From positions 264,475-328,474 of the forward strand of contig NZ_SSON01000078.1 of the NCBI RefSeq assembly GCF_029871245.1: 64,000 bases of DNA. The letters run 5' to 3'. Each line of letters starts with the position of its first letter. Position 1 is the first letter of the stretch. Made by a program: the position numbers and the translations under genes. The stretch comes from Pseudomonas sp. BN102. GTDB lineage: Bacteria; Pseudomonadota; Gammaproteobacteria; Pseudomonadales; Pseudomonadaceae. This document shows, piece by piece, positions 24,176 to 33,543 of this stretch. Below the pieces are notes generated by a model. The model searched no databases, had not been told where the DNA came from, and was given only the letters and a program-made list of their open reading frames with translations.

Positions 24176-25643
24176 GGGTAAACCTCGTCATGGATAGTCC
24201 GCACAGCAGCCGCAACCGCTGCGTATCCAGATGCTGTTCCACCTGGTCCGCCAGGCGCTCGATATCGCGCTCGCGCAGGGCCTGGTAGTCCACTGCCTGC
24301 ACTGCTTCGAGGCCGGCCCAGCGCAGGATGGCGGAGCAGGCAGCCGAGGATTCGAACAAGCCGTGCAGGTAGGTGCCCATGACCTGTCCGTCCGGGTTGC
24401 AGGCGCCGTCAGCGCGGCCATCGTCCAGCTGCACGGCCGGACGTTCGAGGCCAGTACCCGTGCTGACGCCAGCATGGATTTCATAGCCGCTCACCGCGGC
24501 ATCATCCAGCGTCAGGCGGCCGCCGACGTTGCGTAGCTGCTTCTCCGGTTCCAGCAGGGTGTCGATGTCCAGCAAGCCGAGGCCGGCGCTCTCCCCCGCC
24601 GGGCCTTCCAGGCCGTGGGGGTCCTGGACGCTGCGGCCGAGCATCTGGTAGCCGCCACAGATGCCGAGCACCTTGCCGCCATAGCGCAGGTGGCGCTGCA
24701 GGGCCAGGTCCCAGCCATGCTCGCGCAGGCGCGCGAGGTCGGCGCGTACGCTCTTGGAGCCAGGAAGGATGATCAGGTCCGCCGGCGGGATGGGCTGGCC
24801 GGGGCCGACGAAGGTCAGCCGCACCTGGGGATGCAGGCGCAGGGGATCGAAGTCGGTGTGGTTGCTGATGCGCGGCAGCACCGGCACAGCCACCCGCAGC
24901 AGCTCGCCGGCCTTGTCCGCCTGGCGCTGGTCGATGGCGTCCTCGGCTTCCAGGTGGAAGTCGGTGAGATAGGGCAGTACGCCCAATACCGGCTTGCCGG
25001 TACGCTGTTCCAGCCAGTCCAGGCCCGGCTTGAGCAGGGCGATATCGCCACGGAAGCGGTTGATCACGAAGCCTTTGACCCTGGCCTGTTCACTTGCCGA
25101 GAGCAGTTCCAGGGTGCCCACCAGATGGGCGAAGACGCCGCCGCGGTCGATATCGGCGACCAGTATCACCGGGCAATCCACCGCTTCGGCGAAGCCCATG
25201 TTGGCGATGTCGTTGGCGCGCAGGTTGATCTCCGCAGGCGAGCCGGCGCCCTCCACCAGCACCACCGGGTACTGGGCGGACAGGCGCTGATGGGACTCCA
25301 GCACAGCCGCCATGGCGACCTTCTTATAGTCGTGGTAGGCGGCGGCATTCATGCTGGTGACGGCGCGACCGTGGATGATCACTTGGGCGCCAATGTCGGT
25401 ATTGGGCTTGAGCAGCACCGGATTCATGTCGGTGTGGGGCGCCAGGCCGCAGGCCTGGGCCTGTACCGCCTGGGCGCGGCCGATCTCGCCGCCGTCGGCG
25501 GTCACCGCGCTGTTCAGCGCCATGTTCTGCGGCTTGAAGGGCGCCACCGCCACGCCCTGGCGCCTGAGCCAGCGGCACAGCGCGGTCACCAGGGTGCTCT
25601 TGCCGGCGTCGGAGGTGGTGCCTTGCACCATCAGGGTGGTCAT
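24168..25643 (-). CDS. cobQ: Cobyric acid synthase
   Basis: 491 aa. Amidates positions b, d, e and g of adenosylcobyrinic a,c-diamide using glutamine and ATP. N-terminal DTBS-like ATPase domain ([12 protein letters not shown] at 5-16, P-F-K-P-Q-N-M near 35) and C-terminal class I glutaminase domain with Cys in L-G-I-C-G-G-Y-Q-M near 330 and His in G-T-Y-L-H-G-L-F near 430. The start at 25643 was chosen because homology begins here; the open frame upstream is a shadow of the aminotransferase-like gene. Confidence 0.93.
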   Translation of the reverse strand: MTTLMVQGTTSDAGKSTLVTALCRWLRRQGVAVAPFKPQNMALNSAVTADGGEIGRAQAVQAQACGLAPHTDMNPVLLKPNTDIGAQVIIHGRAVTSMNAAAYHDYKKVAMAAVLESHQRLSAQYPVVLVEGAGSPAEINLRANDIANMGFAEAVDCPVILVADIDRGGVFAHLVGTLELLSASEQARVKGFVINRFRGDIALLKPGLDWLEQRTGKPVLGVLPYLTDFHLEAEDAIDQRQADKAGELLRVAVPVLPRISNHTDFDPLRLHPQVRLTFVGPGQPIPPADLIILPGSKSVRADLARLREHGWDLALQRHLRYGGKVLGICGGYQMLGRSVQDPHGLEGPAGESAGLGLLDIDTLLEPEKQLRNVGGRLTLDDAAVSGYEIHAGVSTGTGLERPAVQLDDGRADGACNPDGQVMGTYLHGLFESSAACSAILRWAGLEAVQAVDYQALRERDIERLADQVEQHLDTQRLRLLCGLSMTRFTHA

Positions 25644-26632
25644 GGGCGTTCCTTGGAGTAATCGAACAAGGCCTGGTGCAGGCGTTCCCAGCCGGCCTCG
25701 TCTGGCGGCAGGCCGAAGCGCAGGCTGGCCGGGTGGGCGAACAGGCGGGTGAGGATGCCGCGGGCGGCAAGGAATTCGTGCAGGACTGCTGCATCTTCGC
25801 GCGCCAGCCACTGGAAGAGCGCAGTGCCGCCAGTGGGAGCGAGATCGTGGTCCAGCAGCAGCCGTTCCAGGCGCTCGCCGTCGCGCAGCAGGAGTCGCCG
25901 CTGACGCGCCTGGCCGTCCGCGTCCTGCAACAGCGCCTTTGCCAGGGCCCGCGCCGGGCCGCTCACCGCCCAGGGACCGAGCCACTCGTCGAGCTGATCC
26001 AGCAACCGCGCCTCGGCCAGGACGAAACCCAGGCGGATGCCAGCGAGGCCGAAGAACTTGCCGAAGGAGCGCAGCACCACCAGGCCCGGCAGCGGGCAAT
26101 GGCCGGCCAGGCTCTGTTCCGGCGTGCAGTCCATGAAGGCCTCGTCCACCAGCAACCATCCGCCCCGCCGCGCCAGGCGCTCGCGCCAGTCCAGCAGGGT
26201 TTGCGGGGCCAGGCGTTGGCCCGTGGGATTGGTTGGGTTGACCACCAGCAGCACGTCGAAACCTTCCAGCTCGCGCTCGGCCGTCGCCACGTCCAACTCT
26301 TCCAGCTCGTGGCCTTCACGGCGCCAGGCATGGGCGTGCTCGGCGTAACAGGGCGAGATGACCCCGACCCGGCAACGATCGCGCAGGCGTGGCAGGGCCT
26401 GGATCGCCGCCTGGGAACCGGCTACCGGCAACAGGGACGAGCAGGCGTAATAGTGCCGCGCCGCCGCTTCCAGGCCATCGTCCAGTTCCGGTAGGCGCGC
26501 CCAGGCCGAAGCGGGGATGACCGGCAGCGTCCAGCCATAGGGGGCGATGCCAGTGGAGAGGTCGAGCCAGTCGGCCTCGGCTATGCCGTAGCGCTGCGCT
26601 GCCGCGCGCAGCCGTCCGCCATGTTCAAGCAA
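25640..26632 (-). CDS. cobD: Threonine-phosphate decarboxylase
   Basis: 330 aa PLP enzyme of the class I/II aminotransferase fold that makes (R)-1-amino-2-propanol phosphate for the cobalamin linker. L-E-H-G-G-R-L near the start, N-P-T-N-P-T-G near 132-138, the D-E-A-F-M-D strand, and the PLP lysine in [11 protein letters not shown] near 190. Four-base overlap with cobQ, 8-base overlap with cbiB. Called cobC in P. aeruginosa. Confidence 0.9.
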   Translation of the reverse strand: MLEHGGRLRAAAQRYGIAEADWLDLSTGIAPYGWTLPVIPASAWARLPELDDGLEAAARHYYACSSLLPVAGSQAAIQALPRLRDRCRVGVISPCYAEHAHAWRREGHELEELDVATAERELEGFDVLLVVNPTNPTGQRLAPQTLLDWRERLARRGGWLLVDEAFMDCTPEQSLAGHCPLPGLVVLRSFGKFFGLAGIRLGFVLAEARLLDQLDEWLGPWAVSGPARALAKALLQDADGQARQRRLLLRDGERLERLLLDHDLAPTGGTALFQWLAREDAAVLHEFLAARGILTRLFAHPASLRFGLPPDEAGWERLHQALFDYSKERP

Positions 26633-27533
26633 GGAGCCAGCCTCCGATGATCAGCAGCGCCAGCCAGAGCAGCACACCCTGACGCACCAGGTCCATGGCC
26701 CGGCGAATGTCTTCGGCGCGCGCGGCCGGGCCTTCGCCCAGCACCGGGCGCTGGTGCAACTCGCCGTGGTAGACCGCCGGGCCGCCCAGGGCCACGCCCA
26801 GCGCGCCGGCGCCGGCCGCCATCACCGGGCCGGCGTTGGGGCTGTCCCATTGCGGCGCCTGGCGGCGCCAGCAGCGCAGGGCCAGGGAGGTCTTGCCGAG
26901 CAGCGCATAGGTCAGCGCCACCAGCCGGGCCGGGATGTAATTGAGGACGTCATCGATGCGCGCCGCGGCCCAGCCGAAGCGCTCGAAGCGCGCGTTGCGG
27001 TAGCCCCACATGGCGTCCAGGGTGTTGGAAAGCCGATAGAGCACCACACCCGGCGCACCGGCCACGGCGAACCAGAACAGCGCGGCGAACACCGCGTCGC
27101 TGCCGTTTTCCAGCACCGACTCGGTGGCGGCACGAGCCACGGCCGGCTCATCCAGCTCGCGGGTTTCGCGACTGACCATGTAGCCGACACGCTTGCGCGC
27201 CTCTGGCAGGTCGCCCGCCTGCAGGGCGTTGGCCACGGGCTCGGCGTGCTCATTGAGGCTGCGCAGGCCGATGGCGGCATAGAGGGCGACCACCCCCACC
27301 AAAGCGCCGACATAGGGCAGCTCCGACAACAGCCAGGCGCCGAAGGTAAGCGGCAGCACTGCCAGGACCCAGGCGCTCACGCCATGGCTGCGCCAACCGC
27401 GCCCCCCGGGGTTGAAGCGTTGCTCCAGGCGGTTGGCCAACTTGCCGAAAGCCACCAGCGGGTGCCAGCCCCTGGGTTCGCCGAACAGGGCATCCAGCGC
27501 AACGGCGCCGAGGGTGAGGAAGCCCAGGCTCAT
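26625..27533 (-). CDS. cbiB: Adenosylcobinamide-phosphate synthase
   Basis: 302 aa inner-membrane enzyme that attaches the aminopropanol (phosphate) arm to cobyric acid. Motifs: [12 protein letters not shown] near 14-25, V-G-Y-M-V-S-R-E-T near 115-123, [10 protein letters not shown] near 137, and P-N-A-G-P-V-M-A-A near 230. Several hydrophobic helices. It lies between cobD and bluB with short overlaps. Called cobD in P. aeruginosa. Confidence 0.92.
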   Translation of the reverse strand: MSLGFLTLGAVALDALFGEPRGWHPLVAFGKLANRLEQRFNPGGRGWRSHGVSAWVLAVLPLTFGAWLLSELPYVGALVGVVALYAAIGLRSLNEHAEPVANALQAGDLPEARKRVGYMVSRETRELDEPAVARAATESVLENGSDAVFAALFWFAVAGAPGVVLYRLSNTLDAMWGYRNARFERFGWAAARIDDVLNYIPARLVALTYALLGKTSLALRCWRRQAPQWDSPNAGPVMAAGAGALGVALGGPAVYHGELHQRPVLGEGPAARAEDIRRAMDLVRQGVLLWLALLIIGGWLLA

Positions 27534-28180
27534 GGCAGCTGCCCCCAGTGATTCTCGAATACCAGGTCAGCCAACGGCCGTGGCTGCGCCCAGCCTTCCA
27601 GGGCCAGCATGGGCGCCGAATAGAACTCGGTCACCGGCCCCAGGCAGAGCACCGCCAGCGGCTTGCTGCCCTCCGGCATGCCGAGCAGTTCGGCCAGGGC
27701 CCCGGGCTCGAAGAGCGACACCCAGCCCATCCCCAGGCCTTCGGCGCGGGCCACAAGCCACATGTTCTGGATGGCGCAGGAAAGCGAGGCCAGATCCATC
27801 TCCGGCAGGGTGCGACGGCCGAACACATGGGCCTCGCGGCCGTCCATCAGCGCGGCCACCAACAACTCGGCGCAGTCGCGGATGCCTTCCACCTTGAGCT
27901 TCATGAACTCGTCCGAGCGTTCGCCCAGCGCCTCGGCGGTGCGCACCCGCTCGGCCTCCACCAGGGTGTGGATGTCCTGGCGCAGTTCGGCAGAACTGAT
28001 GCGGATAAAGCGCCAGGGCTGCATCAGCCCGACGCTGGGCGCCTGGTGGGCCGCTTCCAGCAGCCGAGCCAGAAGCTCGGGGGCCACCTCGCCGCCGCTG
28101 AAGTGGCGCATGTCGCGTCGTTCGGCGATGGCGCGATAGACCGCCGCGCGCTCATCAGGGCTGAAGGCGTGTTCACTCAT
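27530..28180 (-). CDS. bluB: 5,6-dimethylbenzimidazole synthase
   Basis: 216 aa nitroreductase-fold enzyme that breaks down FMNH2 with oxygen to give the lower base of B12. R-R-D-M-R-H-F near 22, [12 protein letters not shown] near 48-59 (a BluB rather than general nitroreductase signature), and G-M-G-W-V-S-L-F near 155. The start at 28180 overlaps cobB by 4 bases. Its presence means the host makes its own lower ligand when oxygen is available. Confidence 0.9.
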   Translation of the reverse strand: MSEHAFSPDERAAVYRAIAERRDMRHFSGGEVAPELLARLLEAAHQAPSVGLMQPWRFIRISSAELRQDIHTLVEAERVRTAEALGERSDEFMKLKVEGIRDCAELLVAALMDGREAHVFGRRTLPEMDLASLSCAIQNMWLVARAEGLGMGWVSLFEPGALAELLGMPEGSKPLAVLCLGPVTEFYSAPMLALEGWAQPRPLADLVFENHWGQLP

Positions 28181-29475
28181 GGTCGGAACAGCTCCGCGGC
28201 CGCCCGCGGGTTGGACGGCAGATAGAAGTGGATATAGGAGGCGGTCAGGCGGCCGATGCGGAATACCGCCTCGGCCACCGGTTTGTCGTTCGGGCACAGG
28301 CCACGGGCGATGGGCGCCAGGGGAGAATCCAGCAACGAGTGGTGGAAGGTGTGTCCACGCAGATTGCCCTCCGGCAGCGGCGCCTCCTGCAGGGCCAGGG
28401 CAGCCAGGCGCTTCTGCATGGTGGCGCGGCCGGGCAGCAGGCCGAGCAGTTCGGCGGACTCGCCGGCCGCCTCGGTCAGGGCTTCCAGCAGATAGAGCAT
28501 GCCGCCGCACTCGGCGAGGATCGGCCTGCCCGCGGCATGGTGGGCGCGGATGGCCTCGGCCATGGCGCGGTTGGCGGCCAGCGGCTGCAGGTGCAGTTCG
28601 GGGTAACCGCCCGGCAGGTAGAGGCTGTCCACCGCCGGCAAATGCCCATCGGCGAGCGGTGAGAAGAACACCAGCTCGGCGCCCAGTTGTCGCAGCAGGT
28701 CGAGGTTGGCCTGATAGAGGAAGGCGAAGGAGGTATCGCGCGCGACGCCGATGCGCACTCCCGCCAGCCAGTCGCCAACCTCCTGGTCTTCCGGCGCGGC
28801 GAACTCGACCGCCGGTGGCAAGGCCACTTCCGCGCTGGCGGCCAATGCATCGGCGGCGGCGTCCAGGCGCGCATCCAGGTCCGCCAGCTCTTCGGCCTGG
28901 ACCAGCCCCAGGTGGCGACTCGGCAGCTCCACTTCGGCGCTGCGCGGCAGGGCACCGTACCAGCGGATCCAGTCCGGCAGGCTGTCGCGGATCAGGTCGC
29001 TGTGGCGCTGGCTGCCGACGCGATTGCCGAGCACGCCGGCGAAGGGCAGGTCCGGCTGGTAGGTGGCCAGGCCCACGGCCAGGGCGCCGAAGGTCTGGGC
29101 CATGGCGGCGCCATTGATCACGCCCAGCACCGGCACGCCGAAGCACCGCGCCAGGTCGGCGGCCGAGGGCGAACCGTCGAACAGGCCCATCACGCCTTCG
29201 ATGAGGATCAGGTCGGCCTCCCCCGCCGCCTCCCAGAGCAGGCGGCGGCTTTCCGCCTCGCCCACCATCCACAGGTCCAGTTGGTAGACCGGCGCGCCGG
29301 AGGCGCGGGCGAGGATCATCGGGTCGAGGAAGTCCGGCCCGCACTTGAATACCCGCACCCGCTTGCCCTGGCGGGCGTGCAGGCGAGCGAGCGCGGCGGT
29401 GACTGTGGTCTTGCCCTGGCCGGAGGCCGGAGCGGCGATGAGCAGCGCGGGGCAGCTGCGTGCGTGGTCAGACAT
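28177..29475 (-). CDS. cobB: Cobyrinate (hydrogenobyrinate) a,c-diamide synthase
   Basis: 432 aa. Amidates the a and c side chains with glutamine and ATP. N-terminal ATPase: A-P-A-S-G-Q-G-K-T-T at 13-22, K-C-G-P-D-F-L-D-P near 44-52. C-terminal glutaminase: Cys in I-L-A-E-C-G-G-M near 325 and the closing S-Y-I-H-F-Y-L-P. Start at 29475; the in-frame stretch upstream is the CCCTCTCC repeat. Not related to the sirtuin that is also called CobB. Confidence 0.92.
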   Translation of the reverse strand: MSDHARSCPALLIAAPASGQGKTTVTAALARLHARQGKRVRVFKCGPDFLDPMILARASGAPVYQLDLWMVGEAESRRLLWEAAGEADLILIEGVMGLFDGSPSAADLARCFGVPVLGVINGAAMAQTFGALAVGLATYQPDLPFAGVLGNRVGSQRHSDLIRDSLPDWIRWYGALPRSAEVELPSRHLGLVQAEELADLDARLDAAADALAASAEVALPPAVEFAAPEDQEVGDWLAGVRIGVARDTSFAFLYQANLDLLRQLGAELVFFSPLADGHLPAVDSLYLPGGYPELHLQPLAANRAMAEAIRAHHAAGRPILAECGGMLYLLEALTEAAGESAELLGLLPGRATMQKRLAALALQEAPLPEGNLRGHTFHHSLLDSPLAPIARGLCPNDKPVAEAVFRIGRLTASYIHFYLPSNPRAAAELFRP

Positions 29476-29480
29476 GGGAA

Positions 29481-29516
29481 ACCCTCTCCCCGGCCCTCTC
29501 CCTGAAGGGAGAGGGA
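29481..29516. repeat. CCCTCTCCC-type repeat between cobO and cobB
   Basis: ACCCTCTCCCCGGCCCTCTC followed by CCTGAAGGGAGAGGG gives a hairpin in the 63-base gap between cobO and cobB, the widest gap of the operon after the receptor gene. It ends just before the ribosome-binding region of cobB. Confidence 0.75.
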
Positions 29517-29538
29517 GTAGAAGCAACCGTGCGGGGCA

Positions 29539-30150
29539 TCAGAACTCCACGCCTTTCTGGGCCTTCACGCCGGCCTTGAAGGCGTGCTTGACCAGGGTCA
29601 TTTCGGTGACGGTGTCGGCGGCATCGATCAGCCCCTGGGGCGCGCCGCGGCCGGTGGCGACCACGTGCTGCCGCTCCGGGCGGGATTCGATGTCCCTGAG
29701 TACCTCTTCCAGCTCCAGGTAGCCGTGCTTGAGGGCGATATTCAGCTCATCCAGCACCACCAGGCCCACCTGCGGGTCATCCAACAGGGTGCGCGCCACG
29801 GCCCAGGCCTGCCGGGCCTTCTCGATGTCGCGCTGGCGGTCCTGGGTGTCCCAGGTGTAGCCCTCGCCCATCACGTGGTAGCTGACTTCTTCGGGGAAGC
29901 GGCGGAAGAAGTTCTCCTCGCCGGTGGACATGCCGCCCTTGATGAACTGCACCACGCCCACCTTGAGGCCGTGGCCGAGGGCGCGGGCCACCATGCCGAA
30001 GGCCGAGCTGCTCTTGCCCTTGCCGTTGCCGGTATGCACCAGCAGCAGGCCGTACTCGTCCCGGGCCTGGGCGATCTTTTCGTCGACGACGGCCTTCTTG
30101 CGTTGCATGCGCGCCTTGTGGCGGGCGTCGCGGTCGGCGGATTCGGTCAT
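29539..30150 (-). CDS. cobO: Cob(I)yrinic acid a,c-diamide adenosyltransferase
   Basis: 203 aa, CobA/CobO/BtuR type. It adds the adenosyl group from ATP to the reduced cobalt. P-loop H-T-G-N-G-K-G-K-S-S at about 39-48, V-V-Q-F-I-K-G near 67, V-V-L-D-E-L-N near 130 and the C-terminal V-K-A-Q-K-G-V-E-F that closes over the substrate. The start at 30150 is 14 bases after the receptor gene, so the two are cotranscribed. Confidence 0.93.
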   Translation of the reverse strand: MTESADRDARHKARMQRKKAVVDEKIAQARDEYGLLLVHTGNGKGKSSSAFGMVARALGHGLKVGVVQFIKGGMSTGEENFFRRFPEEVSYHVMGEGYTWDTQDRQRDIEKARQAWAVARTLLDDPQVGLVVLDELNIALKHGYLELEEVLRDIESRPERQHVVATGRGAPQGLIDAADTVTEMTLVKHAFKAGVKAQKGVEF

Positions 30151-30164
30151 GGGGTCACCTCGGT

Positions 30165-32036
30165 TCAAAGGGCTTGATAACGGACGGTGAAAAACACTGC
30201 CTGCCCGGGCTGGTTGTAGTCCAGTGCGGTTTCGTAGTCGGCATCCAGCAGGTTGGTCACCTTGGCCTGCAGGCGCCATTCTTCAGTCAGCCAGTATTCG
30301 CCGCGCAGGTCGACGGTGGCATAACCGGCCACCTGCTTCCGGTTGGCCAGGTCATCGTAGCTGCTGCCTTCGGCGTGCAGGGTCGCCCCCAGGCCGAACT
30401 GGCCGATGCGGCGATCGACATCCAGGTTGAAGGCTTCGCGCGCCCGGCGTGGCAATTCATTGCCGGCGTTGGCGTCGGAACTGCGGTTCTCGGTATCGAT
30501 GAAGCTGGCGTTGGCGCTCCAGTTCCAGCCCAGCCATCGGCTGCCGAGGACCAGCTCCAGGCCATCGACACGGGCTTTGCCGATGTTGTTCGGCCCGCCG
30601 AATCGGCCAAGGGTGGAGTCGTAGGCAATCAGATCATCGACATGGGTCCGGTAGGCGTTGATCGACCAGTGCCCCCAGCCATACTGACCAGAGAGGCCGG
30701 CTTCGAAGCTTTCCGAAGTTTCCGCATCCAGATCCGGATTGCCATAGCCGGGGTAATAGAGCTCGTTGAAGCTCGGCGCCTTGAAGGCGGTGCCATAACT
30801 CAGGCTGAAGCGCAGGGCGTCGGTCAGGGCATAGCCCCAGGCGGCGCTGCCGGTGTCGTGGGTGCCGAACTGTTCGTTGTCGTCACGGCGCAGGCTGAGT
30901 TGCCAGTCCTGGCGGCCGTACTCGCCGAGGTACTGGGCGAACCAGCCCTTGTTCAGGCGCGAGTCCTTGGCGAAGGCGGTGGAGCCGCTCACGCTATCCC
31001 GCTGCCAGTCGTAGCCCAGGGTCAGCACATGGCCCTCGGCCAGGGTCAGGTCGTTGAGCCAGGAGGCGCTGTCGCGCTGGGAGTCGAAGCGTGCATCGAA
31101 GATGCCGTCGGTGTGGCTGGTGGACTTGTCCTCGCTGCGACCGGCCTGCAGGGTCACATCCCAGGTTTCCGATGGGCTGAAGCGCGCCCGGCCGCCGGCC
31201 AGTTCCTGGCGGTTGTCGGCATTGGCATTGTGACCGCCGGCAGGGTGCAGGAAGCCGCTGCTGTCGATGTCGTCGTAGTCGTTGTGGGCCTTGGTCCGCA
31301 TCAGCGTGCCGTCCAGCTCCAGGCCGTTTTCGAAGCGGTAACCGGCGCGGAGGGTGCCCGAGAGATTGCGGTAGCCGTCGGCATCGGGCTCGTAATAGTC
31401 GCTGCCCTGGCGGCGGGAGTTGATGCCGTCGGAGTCCTGGCTGCTGACGCCGAGGTTGTACCAGCCCTGGTCGTCCCCGCCGGAAACGCCGGCGCTGCCT
31501 TCATAGCTGTCGTGGGTACCGTAGCCGGCGGAGAACCAGGGCTTGGCGCCGCCCTTCCCGCCCTTGCGGGTGAAGATCTGGATGACGCCGCCTATGGCTT
31601 CGGAACCATAGAGGCTGGAGCGCGGACCACGGACCACCTCGATGCGCTCGATCAGCTCCACGGGCAGGTCCTGGAAGGCGGTGATGCCGGCGCTCACCGA
31701 CCCCACCTTGATGCCATCGATCAGCACCAGCACATGATCGGATTCGCTGCCGCGCAGGAAAACGGTGGTGTTCTTGCCCGGCCCGCCGTTGTTGCTGAGG
31801 GTCACGCCCGGCACCTTGCGCAGCAACTCGGGCACCGAACGCGCCTGGCTGCGCTCGATCTCCTCGCGGTCGATCACAGTGGTGGAGGCCAGGCTGGCAC
31901 GCACCGGCCGCTCGCTGCGGGTGGCGGTGACCACCTGCTCGTCGAGGGTCAGGGGCGCCGCCGCCAGGAAGGGGGAAATGGATGTGCCGCCGAGCAGCGC
32001 GAACGCCGCCGGCCTGATGAAAGGCTTGCGAATCAA
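30165..32036 (-). CDS. btuB: BtuB-type TonB-dependent vitamin B12 receptor
   Basis: 623 aa from a TTG at 32036, which has GGAGA 8 bases upstream; no ATG gives a sensible signal peptide. Signal sequence of about 25 residues, then the TonB-box region (D-E-Q-V-V-T-A-T near 33), plug domain (about 50-160, with V-F-L-R-G-S-E-S-D-H-V and G-S-E-A-I-G-G-V-I), and a 22-strand barrel ending in Y-Q-A-L, where a terminal aromatic residue is more usual. The length is close to E. coli BtuB. The cobalamin riboswitch in its leader shows it is repressed when B12 is plentiful, along with the synthesis genes downstream. Confidence 0.92.
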   Translation of the reverse strand: MIRKPFIRPAAFALLGGTSISPFLAAAPLTLDEQVVTATRSERPVRASLASTTVIDREEIERSQARSVPELLRKVPGVTLSNNGGPGKNTTVFLRGSESDHVLVLIDGIKVGSVSAGITAFQDLPVELIERIEVVRGPRSSLYGSEAIGGVIQIFTRKGGKGGAKPWFSAGYGTHDSYEGSAGVSGGDDQGWYNLGVSSQDSDGINSRRQGSDYYEPDADGYRNLSGTLRAGYRFENGLELDGTLMRTKAHNDYDDIDSSGFLHPAGGHNANADNRQELAGGRARFSPSETWDVTLQAGRSEDKSTSHTDGIFDARFDSQRDSASWLNDLTLAEGHVLTLGYDWQRDSVSGSTAFAKDSRLNKGWFAQYLGEYGRQDWQLSLRRDDNEQFGTHDTGSAAWGYALTDALRFSLSYGTAFKAPSFNELYYPGYGNPDLDAETSESFEAGLSGQYGWGHWSINAYRTHVDDLIAYDSTLGRFGGPNNIGKARVDGLELVLGSRWLGWNWSANASFIDTENRSSDANAGNELPRRAREAFNLDVDRRIGQFGLGATLHAEGSSYDDLANRKQVAGYATVDLRGEYWLTEEWRLQAKVTNLLDADYETALDYNQPGQAVFFTVRYQAL

Positions 32037-32099
32037 GGTCTGGATCTCCGTCGTGCCACCCGCGCGACATCTACAAGGGGTACTGCATGCGGAACAGCT

Positions 32100-32305
32100 C
32101 CGCGATGCCCTGCTTGCGCCAGGCCGGTCTCCGGGCTTGCGAGTGGAGCGGAGGCTCCCGTGCCGCGCCTTCCCATGCCTGAGCACAGTGGCTTATTGCG
32201 GCGTTCTACTCGCCTACCGTTGCGGGGGCAGCGCCGGATTCTTCGACGGAATGGACCGGCTTCCCTGTTTCACCCCTTAGGCCAAGGCCAAGGGGCACCT
32301 GAGGC
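32100..32305 (-). promoter_or_regulatory. Cobalamin riboswitch
   Basis: On the minus strand: GGTGAAACAGGGAAGCCGGT (near 32274-32255), AATCCGGCGCTGCCCCCGCA (near 32240), the GCCACTG and GGGAAGGCG segments, and the B12 box AGCCCGGAGACCGGCC (32122-32137). These are the conserved core elements of the class in the right order. It lies 64 bases before the receptor start codon and should switch off translation or transcription of the whole operon when adenosylcobalamin binds. Confidence 0.95.
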
Positions 32306-32313
32306 AGCGGCGA

Positions 32314-32343
32314 AGGTTAGAGGGTTGGGGGGGTGAGCGTCAA
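32314..32343 (-). promoter_or_regulatory. Probable sigma-70 promoter of the cobalamin operon
   Basis: TTGACG (32343-32338) and TAACCT (32319-32314) are 18 bases apart on the minus strand, and transcription would start at about 32307, right at the 5' edge of the riboswitch. The -35 is strong, the -10 weak. Confidence 0.5.
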
Positions 32344-32353
32344 ACCTGGCGGA

Positions 32354-32551
32354 CTAGTCAGCCAATTCGGGCGTGATCAGGTCGAGTGTCGGGAAATAGG
32401 TTCGATAGCGCCGGTTGTCCCGTGTCAGAAGTGCCAGCCCCTCCACTGCGGCGTGGGCACCGATGAAGAAGTCAGCCGGGACATTCTGCTTGCTGCCGCC
32501 GGCCTTGCGATAGCGGGCTCCCAACAAGACTATCAGTGCCTGGGCGTGAAC
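32354..32551 (-). pseudogene. PIN-domain (VapC-like) toxin, C-terminal remnant
   Basis: 65 codons in one frame encode the end of a PIN-domain ribonuclease: A-D-F-F-I-G-A-H-A near 27-35 and L-L-T-R-D-N-R-R-Y near 41-49, with the C-terminal acidic active-site Asp residues, then a stop at 32354. There is no start codon with a ribosome site, no N-terminal half, and no antitoxin gene. Its upstream end runs into the last codons of the HNH gene, so the front was lost by deletion. It cannot be an active toxin. Confidence 0.65.
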
Positions 32552-32853
32552 CCCGCCGGCTTTCCGGCCAGCCAGTCGACGAAGCTGCGCAGGCGCTCGT
32601 CGCCCAGCAAGGCTTCGCGGCTGTTGAAGGTCAGGGCCAGTTCCTTTTCGCTGAATAGCCGATGGATCTGGTTATGGCAGGGTCGGCAGACCCAGAGGGT
32701 CGCGGTGATGCGTTCGCTCTTTACGAAGCGTTTCTGCACATAGGGCTTGTCGTGCAGGGCCTTGGGGATCAGGTGATGGCGGGTCAGCGCAGCGGCGCGG
32801 CCGCAGAGTTCGCAGGCGTCGGGCTGGGGCGGAAGTCGGATGGGTTCAGGCAT
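32533..32853 (-). CDS. HNH-domain protein
   Basis: 106 aa. C-E-L-C-G-R near 14-19, L-T-R-H-H-L-I-P-K near 23-31 and C-R-P-C-H-N-Q-I-H near 55-63 form an HNH (beta-beta-alpha-metal) nuclease fold with two zinc-binding Cys pairs. Small HNH proteins of this type are common in Pseudomonas chromosomes with no defined substrate. Its 3' end overlaps the PIN remnant. Confidence 0.8.
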   Translation of the reverse strand: MPEPIRLPPQPDACELCGRAAALTRHHLIPKALHDKPYVQKRFVKSERITATLWVCRPCHNQIHRLFSEKELALTFNSREALLGDERLRSFVDWLAGKPAGFTPRH

Positions 32854-32885
32854 GGTCGCGGGGCACTGTCGCCCTCCCCCACTGG

Positions 32886-33536
32886 TCAGCGTTTGCGGCA
32901 GATTGTCAGGCCATCACCCAGCGGCAGCAGCGAAAGGTCGACCCGCACATCGCTCTTCAGCGCCCGGTTCAGCGCCTGGATGGCGCGGGTGTCGATGCTG
33001 TCCGGCTCGGCTTCGAGCACGCGGCCGCTCCAGAGCACATTGTCGAAGAGGATCAGCCCGCCCTGGCGCACCAGACGCAAGGCCTCCTCCAGATAGGCCG
33101 GGTAATTGGCCTTGTCGGCGTCGATGAAGGCCAGGTCGAAGCTGCCCGCTTCCAACGCGGCCAGGGTGTCCAGCGCGGGCGCCAGGCGCAGGTCGATGCG
33201 CTCAGCCAGCCCCGCCTCCTGCCAATAGCGGCGGGCGACGGCGTTGTAGTCGCCGGGCAGGTCGCAGCAGACCAGTTGGCCGTCGTCAGGTAGTTCGGCC
33301 GCCATGCACAGGGCACTGTAGCCGGTGAAAGTACCCACCTCGAGGATGCGTCGGGCGCCAATGAGCCTGACCAGCAGCGCCATGAACTGCCCCTGCTCCG
33401 GGGCGATCTGCCAGCGCGCCATGGGCATGGCCGCGGTTTCGGCACGCAACCGCTGCAGCAGCGGCGCCTCCCGCAGCGAGACGTCGAGGAGGTAGCCGTA
33501 GAGGGCGTCGTCGAGGTTCAGCGTGCGGTTGGTCAT
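32886..33536 (-). CDS. SAM-dependent O-methyltransferase, CCoAOMT-like
   Basis: 216 aa. The SAM-binding motif I-L-E-V-G-T-F-T-G-Y-S-A near 65-76, D-L-A-F-I-D-A-D-K near 137-145 and L-F-D-N-V-L-W-S-G near 165 are those of the metal-dependent catechol/caffeoyl-CoA O-methyltransferase family. Start at 33536 with GAGG 5 bases upstream; a GTG two codons earlier is possible. The acceptor substrate is unknown. Confidence 0.87.
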   Translation of the reverse strand: MTNRTLNLDDALYGYLLDVSLREAPLLQRLRAETAAMPMARWQIAPEQGQFMALLVRLIGARRILEVGTFTGYSALCMAAELPDDGQLVCCDLPGDYNAVARRYWQEAGLAERIDLRLAPALDTLAALEAGSFDLAFIDADKANYPAYLEEALRLVRQGGLILFDNVLWSGRVLEAEPDSIDTRAIQALNRALKSDVRVDLSLLPLGDGLTICRKR

Positions 33537-33543
33537 GGGCACC

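Noticed and set aside
30174-32336. 720-codon plus-strand frame over the receptor gene
   Set aside because: Antisense to btuB and running through the riboswitch; no domain or ribosome site.
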